Positions 39,826 through 49,946 of a DNA stretch of 64,000 nt are shown here, in pieces (within the stretch, counting starts at the first letter, position 1; each line of letters opens with the position of its first letter). The translations under genes were made by a program, and so were the position numbers. A model generated the notes under the pieces. The model was not told where the DNA came from, ran no database searches, and saw only the letters and a program-made list of their open reading frames with translations. The DNA comes from Anthracocystis setariae (lineage: Eukaryota; Basidiomycota; Ustilaginomycetes; Ustilaginales; Ustilaginaceae), in assembly GCA_928724745.1 (NCBI GenBank), contig CAKMXJ010000039.1, positions 620,001-684,000 on the forward strand, given 5' to 3'.

Positions 39826-41577
39826 GCGACATCAGTATGCTCGAATAATACACACTTAGTCATTGGCGAACGCATCTTGTTCTCGCTCCGGATGCATGGA
39901 TCAGTCCAGGTACCCCCAATCTAGGGACGTCAATAGCAAGCTCAGAATTCAGCCACAATGTGGGCCTGCTCCGACCACCTAGAAGAATTGTGGCCTCTCC
40001 ACTTCAATAAGCTGCCGTCGTGCGGCATGTACGAAACATTACAATACAATACAGTACCGAGCACGGTGATATGTGCTTGAAAATGCAAGCCTTGATAACG
40101 CTTGCATCTGGACCGTGATGCTCGCGTTGCCTCATTCGAACCCTGCCGAGCTTGTCTGCCGAGTGTGGATACCCTGGCTCCAACTTGAGCCTGGTCTTGG
40201 GCTGTTATGCCTTGATTCACGAGTCCGTGAAGCACTCGAGCCGACAGCTTTGCCACTACTACTCTGCTACTAACTAGCGATGGCAGTGCCAACCGGATTT
40301 TTCGATCAAGTGGCGGCGCTCAGATAAGGACTTGTGACTGGATTCAAGCGCTGGAAGCATCTGCTGATCTCAACGTGAAGCCCTCTCTTTTCTAGACTCG
40401 CATCTTCTCTTTACAGTAACGAGACCGAGACGATTCCTTCCAGTCGGGGCAGCGGCCCTTCTAAAAGCATTCACGTTTTATATACTACCACACTGTAATT
40501 CGTCCATCGTTGCGCGAATTTTTCTTTGCGTCGACTGGTGTCCTTCAATGGCCCATTGTGATCATTCGGGTCTGTAGCTGATGCGCCATCTACCAATGCT
40601 TCGTAGCCAACGTGCTGGCTTGGTTTCTACTATGGAGCGCCGATCTTGATCGATTGGGAGCTCTCGACGTGTGCGCCGCTGGCTGTGGTGAAATCCGCCT
40701 GGATTTGTCATCGATGGCGCACTGTCGAGCATGAAACTCGCCTGAGACAAATGTACAGGACAGCACAGAACAAGTTAGGACTTAGCGGTACGGTGCCCAT
40801 CAGAGTAGTGGAAATTCTGGAACTTACCCTGTCACCAAACAAAAAAATTTATATTCGTTTTCGGCACTCATTCCGCTGTGCGTATCGCCTCATGGAGCTG
40901 CTGTCAAAGTCGGGACCCATGCAATCGTCCAATTGATAAGTCGATTGTGTTTGTATCGATGCAGCGCCATCTTAGCCATCCTCATGCCCAAGTTTCCACT
41001 TCACCTGAAAGGGTCACTGCATACAAACAAATGATTTCCAACCGAGGTTTTGGCTCTGTGGAGGTAGACTCGCACCCGGTAGTGTGGTTAGTGTAGTGGA
41101 TCTACGACACGATTTCGCAATTACTCATGCTCAGGACGACTACGTTGCCTTTCTGCTGGAATTTGTTGATCACCTCGGACCTAACAGCCTGAGTTGAGTT
41201 CCTCTCAGAAATCGATCGTGTTCCATGTTGAGCCATCATTTCGGATCTCGGAACGTTCTTTGGGGTTGATTTCGGCGGCGAGTCGGTAAAAGCCGAATTA
41301 AGGCGCAGTTCGGATGATGCCGTCTCTTTTCACTCACTTGAACCCGTTCCTCAAGCACAGCACTTCTCCCTCAACTCTCCCTGCCCTCGACACCATCTTC
41401 AGCTCCCTCAAACTCGACTCCTTATCGTCTCTTCATCACAGGCTCGATCTCCTCTTCAAGTACAAGCTACTCGTTCCGAACAAAGCCTTGCTCTCTGAGG
41501 AGGCCCACAACGGATCGATTGCCAATTCTTCATTCTTCTTTGCTCCGCTTCAACCTCAATCCTCTCCTTAGACCGCG

Positions 41578-43449
41578 ATGAGGCTGCCTACGTCATCCTC
41601 TTCAGCCGGGATGGCTCGCACATTGATGCGCTCGCAAATAAGCCAGCTGCGCTCGGTGGCTACAGCATCGAATCCTTCTCCCAAGACCTCGCTCCTGCAA
41701 CGATCTGCACCGGCACCCCATTTCACGGCCAAGTCCATAGCTGTTTCTCCTTCCTCTTTGTCCTCACCACGACAATTGCAGCTCGCTCGAAACAACGCGC
41801 TAGCTCGCTCTGTGTCCTCTTCCTCCATCGTCGCAGCACCATCAGCTACTCCGGTGGCTTCCTCTTCCGAAGCATCTCCTTACTCTTCACCCGTGCCCAC
41901 ATCTTCGCTGATCAACGTCACCACATTACCCAATCGAGTGCGTGTCGCAACAGAAGCGACGCCTGGTCATTTCAGCGCTGTCGGTGTCTATATCGATGCT
42001 GGCTCCAGGTATGAGCGACCTTGGGTGGCCGGCGAGTCCGGCTCCTCTCATTTGCTCGATCGATTGGCGTTTAAATCTACCACCAACCGATCCTCTCAAC
42101 AAATGACCTCCGAGATCGAGGCACTCGGTGGCAACGTCATGTGCTCTTCGTCCCGCGAAACTATCATGTACCAGTCCAGCGTGTTCAACAAGGATGTCCC
42201 CGCCGTTCTCTCCATCCTCGCCGACACCATCCTAAACCCTCTTCTCAGTCCCGAAGAGCTCGATCTACAGAGGGGAGCAGCAGCTTACGAGATCCAGGAA
42301 ATTTGGGGCAAACCAGAAATGATTTTGCCAGAGCTCTTGCACACCACCGCATACCAAAACAACACCCTAGGCAACCCTCTCCTTTGCCCTATCGAGAGCC
42401 TCGAGCAGATGACCGCCGATAATCTGCGAAACTTCATCTCCACCTGGTACAGGCCCGAGAGAATCGTCGTTGCCGGCAGCGGCATGCCCCACGAGCAGCT
42501 CGTCGAACTCTCCCAAAAGCTGTTTGGCGACTTGAAACCCAGCGCTGACTCTGCCCCTCTTAGCTCGTCTCCTTCGTCCTGGTCATCATCGCCCTCGTCC
42601 TCGTCATCGTCTTCGTCACGCTCGTCGTCGCTGTCGTCGCTCTTCTCTCGCTCGGCCTCGAAATTCTCGACATCTTCCTCGTCCTCAGCATCACCAGCCT
42701 CTTCCGAGCTCGCAGACCTCGCCTCGATGCCATCCAATTATACCGGCGGCGAGCTCTATGTTCCAGCCGATCTCGAGTTCACCCACGTCTACGTCGCTTT
42801 TGAAGGGCTAAGCATTCACGACGACGACATCTATGCGCTCGCCACTCTTCAGATCTTGCTTGGAGGTGGTGGCAGCTTCTCCGCCGGTGGTCCGGGAAAG
42901 GGCATGTATTCGCGTCTCTACACCAATGTGCTCAACCAGCACCACGCCGTCGATTACTGTGCAGCTTTCCACCACTGCTACTCTGACTCTGGCCTGTTCG
43001 GCATCTCGGCATCCGTCCATCCCAGCTTCAACGGCAGCATCATCCACGTCATCGCTCGAGAGCTTGAGCTCTGCACCAGCTCCATCTATCAGGGATCGGT
43101 GACCCAGGCCGAGCTCAGTCGAGCCAAGAACCAGCTCAAGAGCTCGCTCGTGATGGCGCTCGAATCGAGGCTCGTTGAGGTCGAGGATCTCGGCCGTCAG
43201 ATTCAGGCGCATGGCAAGAAGGTGTCGGTTGAGGAAATGTGCGAGAAGATCGACAAGGTGGATCTTAAGACGCTCAACAGGGTCGCAACTCGTGTGCTCC
43301 GACCGCAGAAGATGCGCGTGGGCGATGGGAAATCGCCGAGAGGTTCGGGTCAGGCTACAGTGGTTGCGCAGGGCAACTTGGACGGGCTTGGCGATGTGCG
43401 TGACTTGCTTGCTCGTCGCGGTCTGGGCGTCCCGCCCAAGCAGGCTTAA
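41578..43449 (+). CDS. MAS2: Mitochondrial processing peptidase alpha subunit
   Basis: Substrate-recognition subunit of the matrix peptidase that removes import presequences, 623 residues. An Arg/Ser-rich presequence precedes the M16 fold, which begins at about residue 112 (VTTLPNRVRVATEATPG). The zinc site is degenerate (HLLDRLAF in place of the HxxEH of the beta subunit), as expected for alpha. The Gly-rich loop that holds presequences is intact (GGGGSFSAGGPGKGMYSRLY). Between about residues 322 and 380 a Ser-rich low-complexity insertion, encoded by TCG/TCC repeats, splits the two M16 halves. The start ATG is at 41578, and MARTLMRS at 41611 is an alternative. The enzyme would process several other predicted mitochondrial proteins, including candidates in this window. 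Confidence 0.94.
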   Translation: MRLPTSSSSAGMARTLMRSQISQLRSVATASNPSPKTSLLQRSAPAPHFTAKSIAVSPSSLSSPRQLQLARNNALARSVSSSSIVAAPSATPVASSSEASPYSSPVPTSSLINVTTLPNRVRVATEATPGHFSAVGVYIDAGSRYERPWVAGESGSSHLLDRLAFKSTTNRSSQQMTSEIEALGGNVMCSSSRETIMYQSSVFNKDVPAVLSILADTILNPLLSPEELDLQRGAAAYEIQEIWGKPEMILPELLHTTAYQNNTLGNPLLCPIESLEQMTADNLRNFISTWYRPERIVVAGSGMPHEQLVELSQKLFGDLKPSADSAPLSSSPSSWSSSPSSSSSSSSRSSSLSSLFSRSASKFSTSSSSSASPASSELADLASMPSNYTGGELYVPADLEFTHVYVAFEGLSIHDDDIYALATLQILLGGGGSFSAGGPGKGMYSRLYTNVLNQHHAVDYCAAFHHCYSDSGLFGISASVHPSFNGSIIHVIARELELCTSSIYQGSVTQAELSRAKNQLKSSLVMALESRLVEVEDLGRQIQAHGKKVSVEEMCEKIDKVDLKTLNRVATRVLRPQKMRVGDGKSPRGSGQATVVAQGNLDGLGDVRDLLARRGLGVPPKQA

Positions 43450-43760
43450 GTACGGATCTTGTTTTCATCATTGCATCTCTTCTTCCTTTCAAACCTTTAG
43501 TCTCGTGAATTTCAATAGATGCCGTCGCTCCCCACCACTTCGTCTCTGTATTTGCTCAATACACACGTCTCGTCCCCATGTTTATGAGAACGACGGAATG
43601 TGTGAGAGTGAGATGGTGAATCCTGGCGGCATGATGTGTGAGAACTTGGATGGAGAAAGAAAGCATGATGTGTGAGAGAAGACGATTCTTGTGTGTGCGT
43701 TGGGAAGTGGGGCTACAGTGGAAGAAAGGTGATCCGGTACAAGCTGATTTGCAGGGGGGG
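43450..43760. other. Convergent 3' region, MPP alpha / hydrolase
   Basis: About 310 bases between two stop codons. Several GTGTGAGA repeats are visible around 43600-43680. No gene seen. Confidence 0.5.
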
Positions 43761-45332
43761 TCAGGCTGGGTTGGGATCGTATAGGAAAGGCCTAGTGTCC
43801 TCCCTGAAGTTCCAGGTGAGCCGGTAGAGCCTTTTTTCTCCCGTTTCATCCGTCTGCCAGCCGGTCAGATGCTCGGGGAGTAAGTGACCTTCCGTCCTGC
43901 CCTCGAATGACTTGTCGTACTGTGCTTGGCTGGACATCTCTGCATCGTTGAAGCTTGAGTTGGTTGGAACAGTTGTCGCCACCGAGCTTGTATCATCCTC
44001 ATCCTCGTCCCAAATCGAGGTCCTAGAGGTGCTCCTGCTGATCGAGCTCGAACCACTCGAAGATGAAGCCAATCGCAGTTGTCTTCTATACATCCCTGTC
44101 GAAAGGAAGTTGGCTGGAGAACGCTCTACCATCCACTCGACATTGTCGGCGATCACACTGATCCTACCGGCAAGATCGTCATGTTGGTTCTTCGCCTTCT
44201 TGTAGATCACATGCTGACAGATCGGATACACCTCATACCTCTTATCCGAACTGCTTGTCTTTCGAATCCATTCGAGTGCAGCGTGATTATCTGCCACTCT
44301 ATCTTCACCCCCCATCTGGATATAGATCGGATGACGGATTTTCCCCGCCCTGTTGCGCAAGTTGGCCATGGCGTCAACGATACACTTGAGATGACCGATC
44401 CTAAAACTACCCTTATGCGATCTCGGATCTTGCATGATCAAACTTTCGTACACCTTTGGATCCTTATCCACCACCCTCTTGTGGGGTACGATCACCTCCA
44501 ATCGTCCCAACCTGAACACCACCAATAGCAGCAGGAAGAACCACTGAAGCATTGCGCTCACTACAACGTGCTGTTGGTTGTAGGCGATCATCGGACCGAC
44601 ACCGATGAGTCCATCGATGGGGATTTCGTCGGAATCGGTATCGTCGTACCTGTAGGAGGTTGGGTATTGGAGCGCGTAGGAGAAGGCGACGAGTCCACCA
44701 AAGGAGAGGCCGAGCATGAAGGTCTTTCGTCGGTCGAGCTTGGTTGGACGGTCGGATGGGAAAAGCGAGTTGCGTCGATCGTTCCGTGCAACATCGTGGA
44801 GAACCGCATGCAAGCCCGATACGAACCCCGACATGCTGGATTGATAGACGTGAAGACCGGTGGAAAAGCCGTGCGATGGAAGGTCAGGTACGATCAGGCG
44901 GAAACCCGAGTCGAGGTATCGTCGACATTGACTGGCAAGCGTACCCGAGTGCACTCCCGTTCCGTGTCTGTTCAGGTAGATGAAGCACGTGTGGGTGTTA
45001 GCAATAGCGCTGAGAAGGGAAGCAGGTAGGAGAAAGTACTTCTTGAGCACTTACACAAAGATCATGTCCGCATTTCTACCCGTCTGCTGAATCGCGATGG
45101 GGTCCTGCCAAATTTGGTACCATACCCAGTCCTTGTTGTTGTCGAGCATGACTTTGTGGAAAGTGATCTCGATATCCTCCTTTTCATACAGCCTCTTCTC
45201 CATGGCTGAAAACGGTACGTTGCATCGACCGTAAGTTCGATCTTTCGGTTCGTGAACTCCAAGACTCTCTGCTAGAGGCTCACCCCATACTTCCCACAAT
45301 GTGCTCCCGAATGAGCTGATTCTTGATGCCAT
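43761..45332 (-). CDS. Alpha/beta hydrolase, monoacylglycerol-lipase-like (2 exons)
   Basis: Exon 1 is 45332-45055, the intron 45054-44968 (87 bases, GTAAGT to AACAG, with a TGCTAAC branch site) and exon 2 44967-43761, giving 494 residues. The phase-2 join creates MIFVHGTGVHSG, the HG oxyanion-hole strand typical of Hydrolase_4/monoglyceride lipases. The nucleophile is in GLSFGG (Ser about 181). Candidate acid and base are the Asp of GGEDRVAD and the His of CQHVIYK. A very hydrophobic stretch (AMLQWFFLLLLVVFRLG) in the lid region suggests membrane association. The C-terminal 110 residues are Ser/Thr-rich. The lipid substrate is inferred from the family. The start is the first ATG (MASRISSFG); a GTG lies upstream at 45383. 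Confidence 0.85.
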
Positions 45333-47132
45333 CCTGAGTACGTCTGTTATTGGGTGTTCGGTGGCAGAGCTGTTGAGGACCACTCCGTTTCTGTGCTGGA
45401 CACTTTACTCGATGGTACAGACAACCACGGAGCAGCCAACTGTTAAGCAAAGAAAGAAGAGATGAGAAGATGATTGACCTGAAGAGACAAAAGCTTAACT
45501 ACTCTTCCTACTTGGGCAGGGACGCATTCTGGTTTTGGCAATCTCAATCTGCCTGAAACAAAGTGACCTATACAGCAGACCAACAAACTCGAAGGGGTCT
45601 GCGTGTTAACGGAGCTGTCACTTTTCGTTAACGAGGAAAGGGGTGGGATATCGATGAAAACAACAGAGATGCACAGGCATTCTGCACGCCAAGTGCAAGG
45701 CCATTCAAGGCCATTCAGCGGGACGATCACCGTAACAGACGCCAAGCTCGCTCTCACTGTAGGATTAAGCCGGCGGTACCCCCTCGCTCACTGAAGCAAG
45801 TGCAAGATGGACATTCCGACCCCTCTTCTCCCGCACTCTCAGTCGATAGTCCGAGGTGAAGCAAGCGGTCCGGACTGCGGACCAAAGACAAGCAGCTCGT
45901 AGCAAAGCTGACGCAGATGTGAGGAGGGGGGTTTCCAGGTTGCTCCTGCACTTCTGGCGTTGCCAGGCGCGTGCACCGCCTATTCATCCTTGAAGCTCGT
46001 GGTATACATGTTTGTGGGGGATGCAGTCGGAGCTGTCATCAACGAGCAGCGCATATTGCATGAATCGGAGGATAAGGCTTGACTGCAGCGGATAAGGATC
46101 GACGGAATGTGTTGATGGTACTTTGCTTGAATCGAGGTCATGTTTGACAGCTTCTTGACGCGCGACACATGCCACACGTTTTGCCGCCTGTCAGGGGTCC
46201 TGAAGCGAAGAAAAAAAAATCGATTCCCGGCAGCAGCTGTTCAAATACGACGTTTGCTGGCTCGTCAACATACATTGCCCAGGCTGGTTCTTGACCAACA
46301 CGCTTGCAGCTGTCTAGGGGTCGGCGAATGGACCTTGTGACAGGTCGATTCGCATAGCCGATGCGACAACTCATGCGGACGGCGTATCTTACCCAGAGCT
46401 TCTTCCATCGACGTGACCGACATTCCTGACCGATTTGATCAAAGCTGTCTCACAGTGCACTTCTGCAAAGCATAGTCTGGCACCCTTACTTCTTCATTCG
46501 CCTTTGCGCTGTCTCCGCAGCAGCATTCCAACGCTTTTTCTCTCTTCGTACCGAGTTTCTTGGAAGAGCAAGACTTTGATGCCCACTCCCCCGGCCACAG
46601 GCTGGCCCCCACTGTCCTCGCGATCTTGGCAGGGGTCTGCCACTCGAAGCGCGTGAGTCGGACTACGCCCACGTGAACAAACTACGCTAGATCAAGAGCA
46701 TGCTGCTCCAAACTGCTAAGGGCAGGCTAGAAGGCGACGAGGCGAGAATGAGAAGCAGTTCTGGCCCGTCAATGGCCAAGTCGGATGGATCTGGATGAAA
46801 CTCTGCTAGCGAGTCCCTCCCTGCTTGTCTCAAACCCTCATCGTCTTGGCACACTTCCTTGAAGATAGAAGCAGTTGTTGCTTTTCTCTTCTCCACCACA
46901 AAGTCCTTCCCTTTTGTTACAGGACAAAGTTGTCACCGCCAGCTTGAACGCTCCAGTAATAGACGCCCATCGCACACTTCATGTCGTTGGCAAGATCTTC
47001 AAGCTGATAAAGACATTAACTCCCTCGTCTTCAAGGAAGCAGGAACTTCTGGCATCGAGGGCAAACGTCAAAGCGCAAGCCAAAGCTCATCTCGGTCAGG
47101 TCGAAGCGGGCTTCCCAGACCGCTATTTCATC
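45333..47132. other. 1.8 kb divergent region between hydrolase and MFS transporter
   Basis: Small frames on both strands have no recognisable domain. The open frame from 46875 into the transporter starts at TTG and reads as leader sequence. A short direct repeat, AAGGCCATTC twice, lies near 45700-45717. Promoters of both flanking genes are expected here. Confidence 0.45.
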
Positions 47133-49604
47133 ATGGACAAACAAGCCTATCAAGGTGAGCCTCCTCAAGCCATTCCCTCTAGCTTGAATGAGGATCAGCG
47201 CACTATACAACGGCGATCGTACGGTCTTGGACTCACTGACTGCGACTTCGAAGAAGGAATGAGTCCGATGGGTCATTCGGACAGCGTCGCGGTTGGCCAG
47301 CCCAGTTACGAGAATTGGTCCGGCTCACAGCCTATGGACCCTCTCTCTCAGTCCCCAACTGTCACTTACCAGCCTTGGGTGACACAGTATGCTTTAGACG
47401 CACAAATGCCGCCGGACTCTTCTGCCAAGCATCCCGTCCCGATCAGAGCCGGCTCGTTCTCTTCATCAAATTACAATGATCATCCACAAGAAGGCGGTCC
47501 TTACCAAGCCCAACAATGTGGCTACTGGGACTCATCAGCACGACAGCCATCGCTTGCAGCCCACATTATGGCTCACCACCTCGATGTGGGTCCTAGGAGT
47601 CGGTTCACTACTGATCACCCAGAGAATCTCGGCATGATTCGCCTGCTCCAGTATGGGCTGCATGATGAGGATGGAAACAAGACAGCCAAGTTCTGGATAC
47701 TCATCCTAGCTTTCTGCGTCACTGTCACACTCACAGCTCTCGACATGACCATGATCTCGACAGCGCTTCCGTCTATTGTCGAAGATCTACCGGCATCCAG
47801 TATAGCTGGTGGATGGGTGACATCGTCTTACCTCCTCTCAGTCACTGCATTCCAGCCTCTCTTTGGCGGTCTCTCGTGCGTCATCGGTCGCCGTTGGTCC
47901 GCTGTACTTGCAGTCATGCTCTTCATTGGCGGCAGTGTCATGTGCGGATTTGCGCACAGTATCTTGTTTCTGACCATTGGCCGTGGTGTCCAGGGCCTTG
48001 GTGGAGGCGGCATCCAAGCTGTCGGAGAGATCACTGTTTCCGATATCACAACGCTTCGCGAACGTGGCTTCTTTGTTGGCATCTTCGGGCTTGTGTTTGC
48101 CGTTTCTTCTTTTGTCGCGCCCGTTCTCGGTGGATACTTCAGTGATCACGACTGGCGCTGGATTTTCTGGATCAATATTCCCATCGGCGCAATCGCCATT
48201 GTCATGCTGATCCCTACCATGAACCTACCGGTCCCCAACTTGCCGCTCAAGACCAAGGTGGCCAGGATGGACATCGTCGGTAACACGGTTCTTCTCGGTT
48301 CGGTTGTGAGTATCTTAATCGCTGTTACGGAAGGGGGCATTACGCACCCCTGGTCAAGCATGCAGATTTGGATTCCGATGGTTGCTGGTATAGCCGGCTT
48401 CTTCCTCTTTCTGCTCATCGAGTTTGTGCCCAATCCGCTCAGCACACACCCTGTGCTGCCTCTCAAGTTGTTCAGCAACAGGACCTCTTGTTCGGCATTC
48501 ATCATGACCTTTGTCCATGGCATTGCCACATACGGCGCGATCTATGCGCTTCCGATCTACTTTCAATCGATCCAAGATGAGGCACCGCTTCAGTCGGCGA
48601 TCTCTACCTTCCCCTCGACTGCGCCCACTGCTCCCTTCGCCATCGTGGCAGGGATTGTTATGGCGATCACGGGCAAGTATAGAAATATGACATTTGCGGG
48701 CTGGGCGCTTGCAGCCGGTGGATTCGGATGGATGACACGATTCCAAACAGGCACTTCCGAGTGGGAACTCATCATGGCACAGATCGTGGCAGGCATCGGC
48801 ATTGGGATTCTCTTTGCCATTACGCTTCCTCCCATCCAGGCAAGCTTGCCCATCGATGAGCTGGAAACGGCAACAGCTGGTTACGCATTTTGTCGTTCCT
48901 TTGGCGCGATCTGGGGCATCGCCATCACGACGTCGGTACTGACTGCAAGTGTCAGCGAAAAATTGTGGACTGTGCCGCAAGTGGCACATCTCGGACTGAC
49001 GGGACCAACGGTACTAGGTTATGTTGAGAACATCAAGAACCTTCCGTTGCCGATACGCTATCAGGTTAGGCAGATGTACGCAGACGGATTGCAGAAAGCA
49101 ATGTACTGCTTCGTTCCCGTAGTGCTCGTCGGTTTCGTATGCTGCTTCCGGATGGAAGATCTACCTCTTCCTGACTTTCTCCGAGAGAGCGACAACAGCA
49201 ACAAAGAACCTGTTCAAGAAAAGGACGTCGTCGAACAGGACTACTACCGTCAAAAGCACCATCACGTCTTTGATGAACAGGCCGACTTCCACAATCCGTG
49301 CAACATTCAACTACAAGGCTATCATTCCGACGGAAAGGTCCAGGCCAACTTCGGAGATAGCTCGCAAGACACCACCCTGATTGGCTCCTTCGAACAAGGC
49401 CCTACTATTATCATCGACAACGAAGGCATGCATGATGTCGTGCGCTACCAGACTGACTACCATCAGGCGCAAAATGCACCCGACGGCTATACTTGTCAGG
49501 CTTTCACCTTGCCTCCCTCGGCAGTACTGACCTCTGGATATACCTCGGATGAGAAGTTGGATTCTCAGCACTTCATCACAGCTCCCCCTCGGGCGTATTG
49601 GTAG
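47133..49604 (+). CDS. MFS transporter, DHA2 (14-TM drug:H+ antiporter) type
   Basis: Plasma- or vacuolar-membrane exporter of the major facilitator superfamily, 823 residues. About 185 hydrophilic Ser/Pro/Gln-rich residues come first. The first membrane helix begins at KFWILILAFCVTVTLTALDM, with the family LDMTMISTALPSI motif. Motif A-like GGLSCVIGRRW follows helix 2, and GRGVQGLGGGGIQA fits helix 4. Motif C-like APVLGGYFSD and FWINIPIGAIAIV agree with DHA2. Hydrophobic segments continue to about residue 676 and are compatible with 14 helices. A 145-residue hydrophilic tail follows. Substrates could be drugs, toxic metabolites or siderophores; the sequence does not decide. The ATG at 47133 is the first Met of the frame. 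Confidence 0.9.
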   Translation: MDKQAYQGEPPQAIPSSLNEDQRTIQRRSYGLGLTDCDFEEGMSPMGHSDSVAVGQPSYENWSGSQPMDPLSQSPTVTYQPWVTQYALDAQMPPDSSAKHPVPIRAGSFSSSNYNDHPQEGGPYQAQQCGYWDSSARQPSLAAHIMAHHLDVGPRSRFTTDHPENLGMIRLLQYGLHDEDGNKTAKFWILILAFCVTVTLTALDMTMISTALPSIVEDLPASSIAGGWVTSSYLLSVTAFQPLFGGLSCVIGRRWSAVLAVMLFIGGSVMCGFAHSILFLTIGRGVQGLGGGGIQAVGEITVSDITTLRERGFFVGIFGLVFAVSSFVAPVLGGYFSDHDWRWIFWINIPIGAIAIVMLIPTMNLPVPNLPLKTKVARMDIVGNTVLLGSVVSILIAVTEGGITHPWSSMQIWIPMVAGIAGFFLFLLIEFVPNPLSTHPVLPLKLFSNRTSCSAFIMTFVHGIATYGAIYALPIYFQSIQDEAPLQSAISTFPSTAPTAPFAIVAGIVMAITGKYRNMTFAGWALAAGGFGWMTRFQTGTSEWELIMAQIVAGIGIGILFAITLPPIQASLPIDELETATAGYAFCRSFGAIWGIAITTSVLTASVSEKLWTVPQVAHLGLTGPTVLGYVENIKNLPLPIRYQVRQMYADGLQKAMYCFVPVVLVGFVCCFRMEDLPLPDFLRESDNSNKEPVQEKDVVEQDYYRQKHHHVFDEQADFHNPCNIQLQGYHSDGKVQANFGDSSQDTTLIGSFEQGPTIIIDNEGMHDVVRYQTDYHQAQNAPDGYTCQAFTLPPSAVLTSGYTSDEKLDSQHFITAPPRAYW

Positions 49605-49946
49605 AACGCATCAAGCAATCTTGGGCTTCAGCAAACATTCGGGTGGGTGAGAAGGTTGAGCCTTCGACCCTTCTAAAATAGTACATCGCCTTCACTGGGC
49701 ATCGGCATCGGCTGTGTTTTCACAGCACGAACAGCAGTTGTGGACTCGTTTTCGTTGCAACTTTGATCAGAATCTCTTTCTCTTTCTCTGTCTCTCTCTC
49801 TCTTTGCAATTCTATCTCATTCCTTTGCTCGCACTTACTGAGCATAGCTAGAGTATTTCTAGAGTTTAGGATTGCGATGGTCGTTGCAGTTCATCGTGTG
49901 GCTACAGGGCCTCAAACGAGGGCGAGCAACGTCAGAGGAGAAGTCG
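49605..49946. other. Convergent 3' region with TC-rich repeat
   Basis: About 340 bases between the transporter and aspartic protease stops. It contains a (TC)n-rich tract at 49773-49804. No gene seen. Confidence 0.5.

Larger units (their letters stand above)
38773..41577. other. 2.8 kb divergent intergenic region, Zn2Cys6 gene / MPP alpha
   Basis: No recognisable gene. It contains TACAGTAC-type palindromes (39440-39620), an A18 tract (39747-39764) and a TGTTTGC-like tandem (39790-39825). The last 250 bases before MPP alpha are pyrimidine-rich leader. The frame at 41314-41571 is in that leader and has no domain. Confidence 0.5.

Noticed and set aside
40110..40160. tRNA-like TTCGAAC sequence
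   Set aside because: The flanking bases do not form a T-stem and no acceptor or anticodon arms are present.
41314..41571. 85-codon frame before MPP alpha
   Set aside because: It ends just before the MPP alpha ATG, has no domain and looks like a pyrimidine-rich leader.
45010..45054. 45-base intron in the hydrolase
   Set aside because: It keeps the frame but is very short and retains extra residues before HGTG. The 87-base alternative has a perfect branch site and gives the family motif.
46875..47132. 86-residue N-terminal extension of the MFS transporter
   Set aside because: Begins at TTG with no ATG before 47133.
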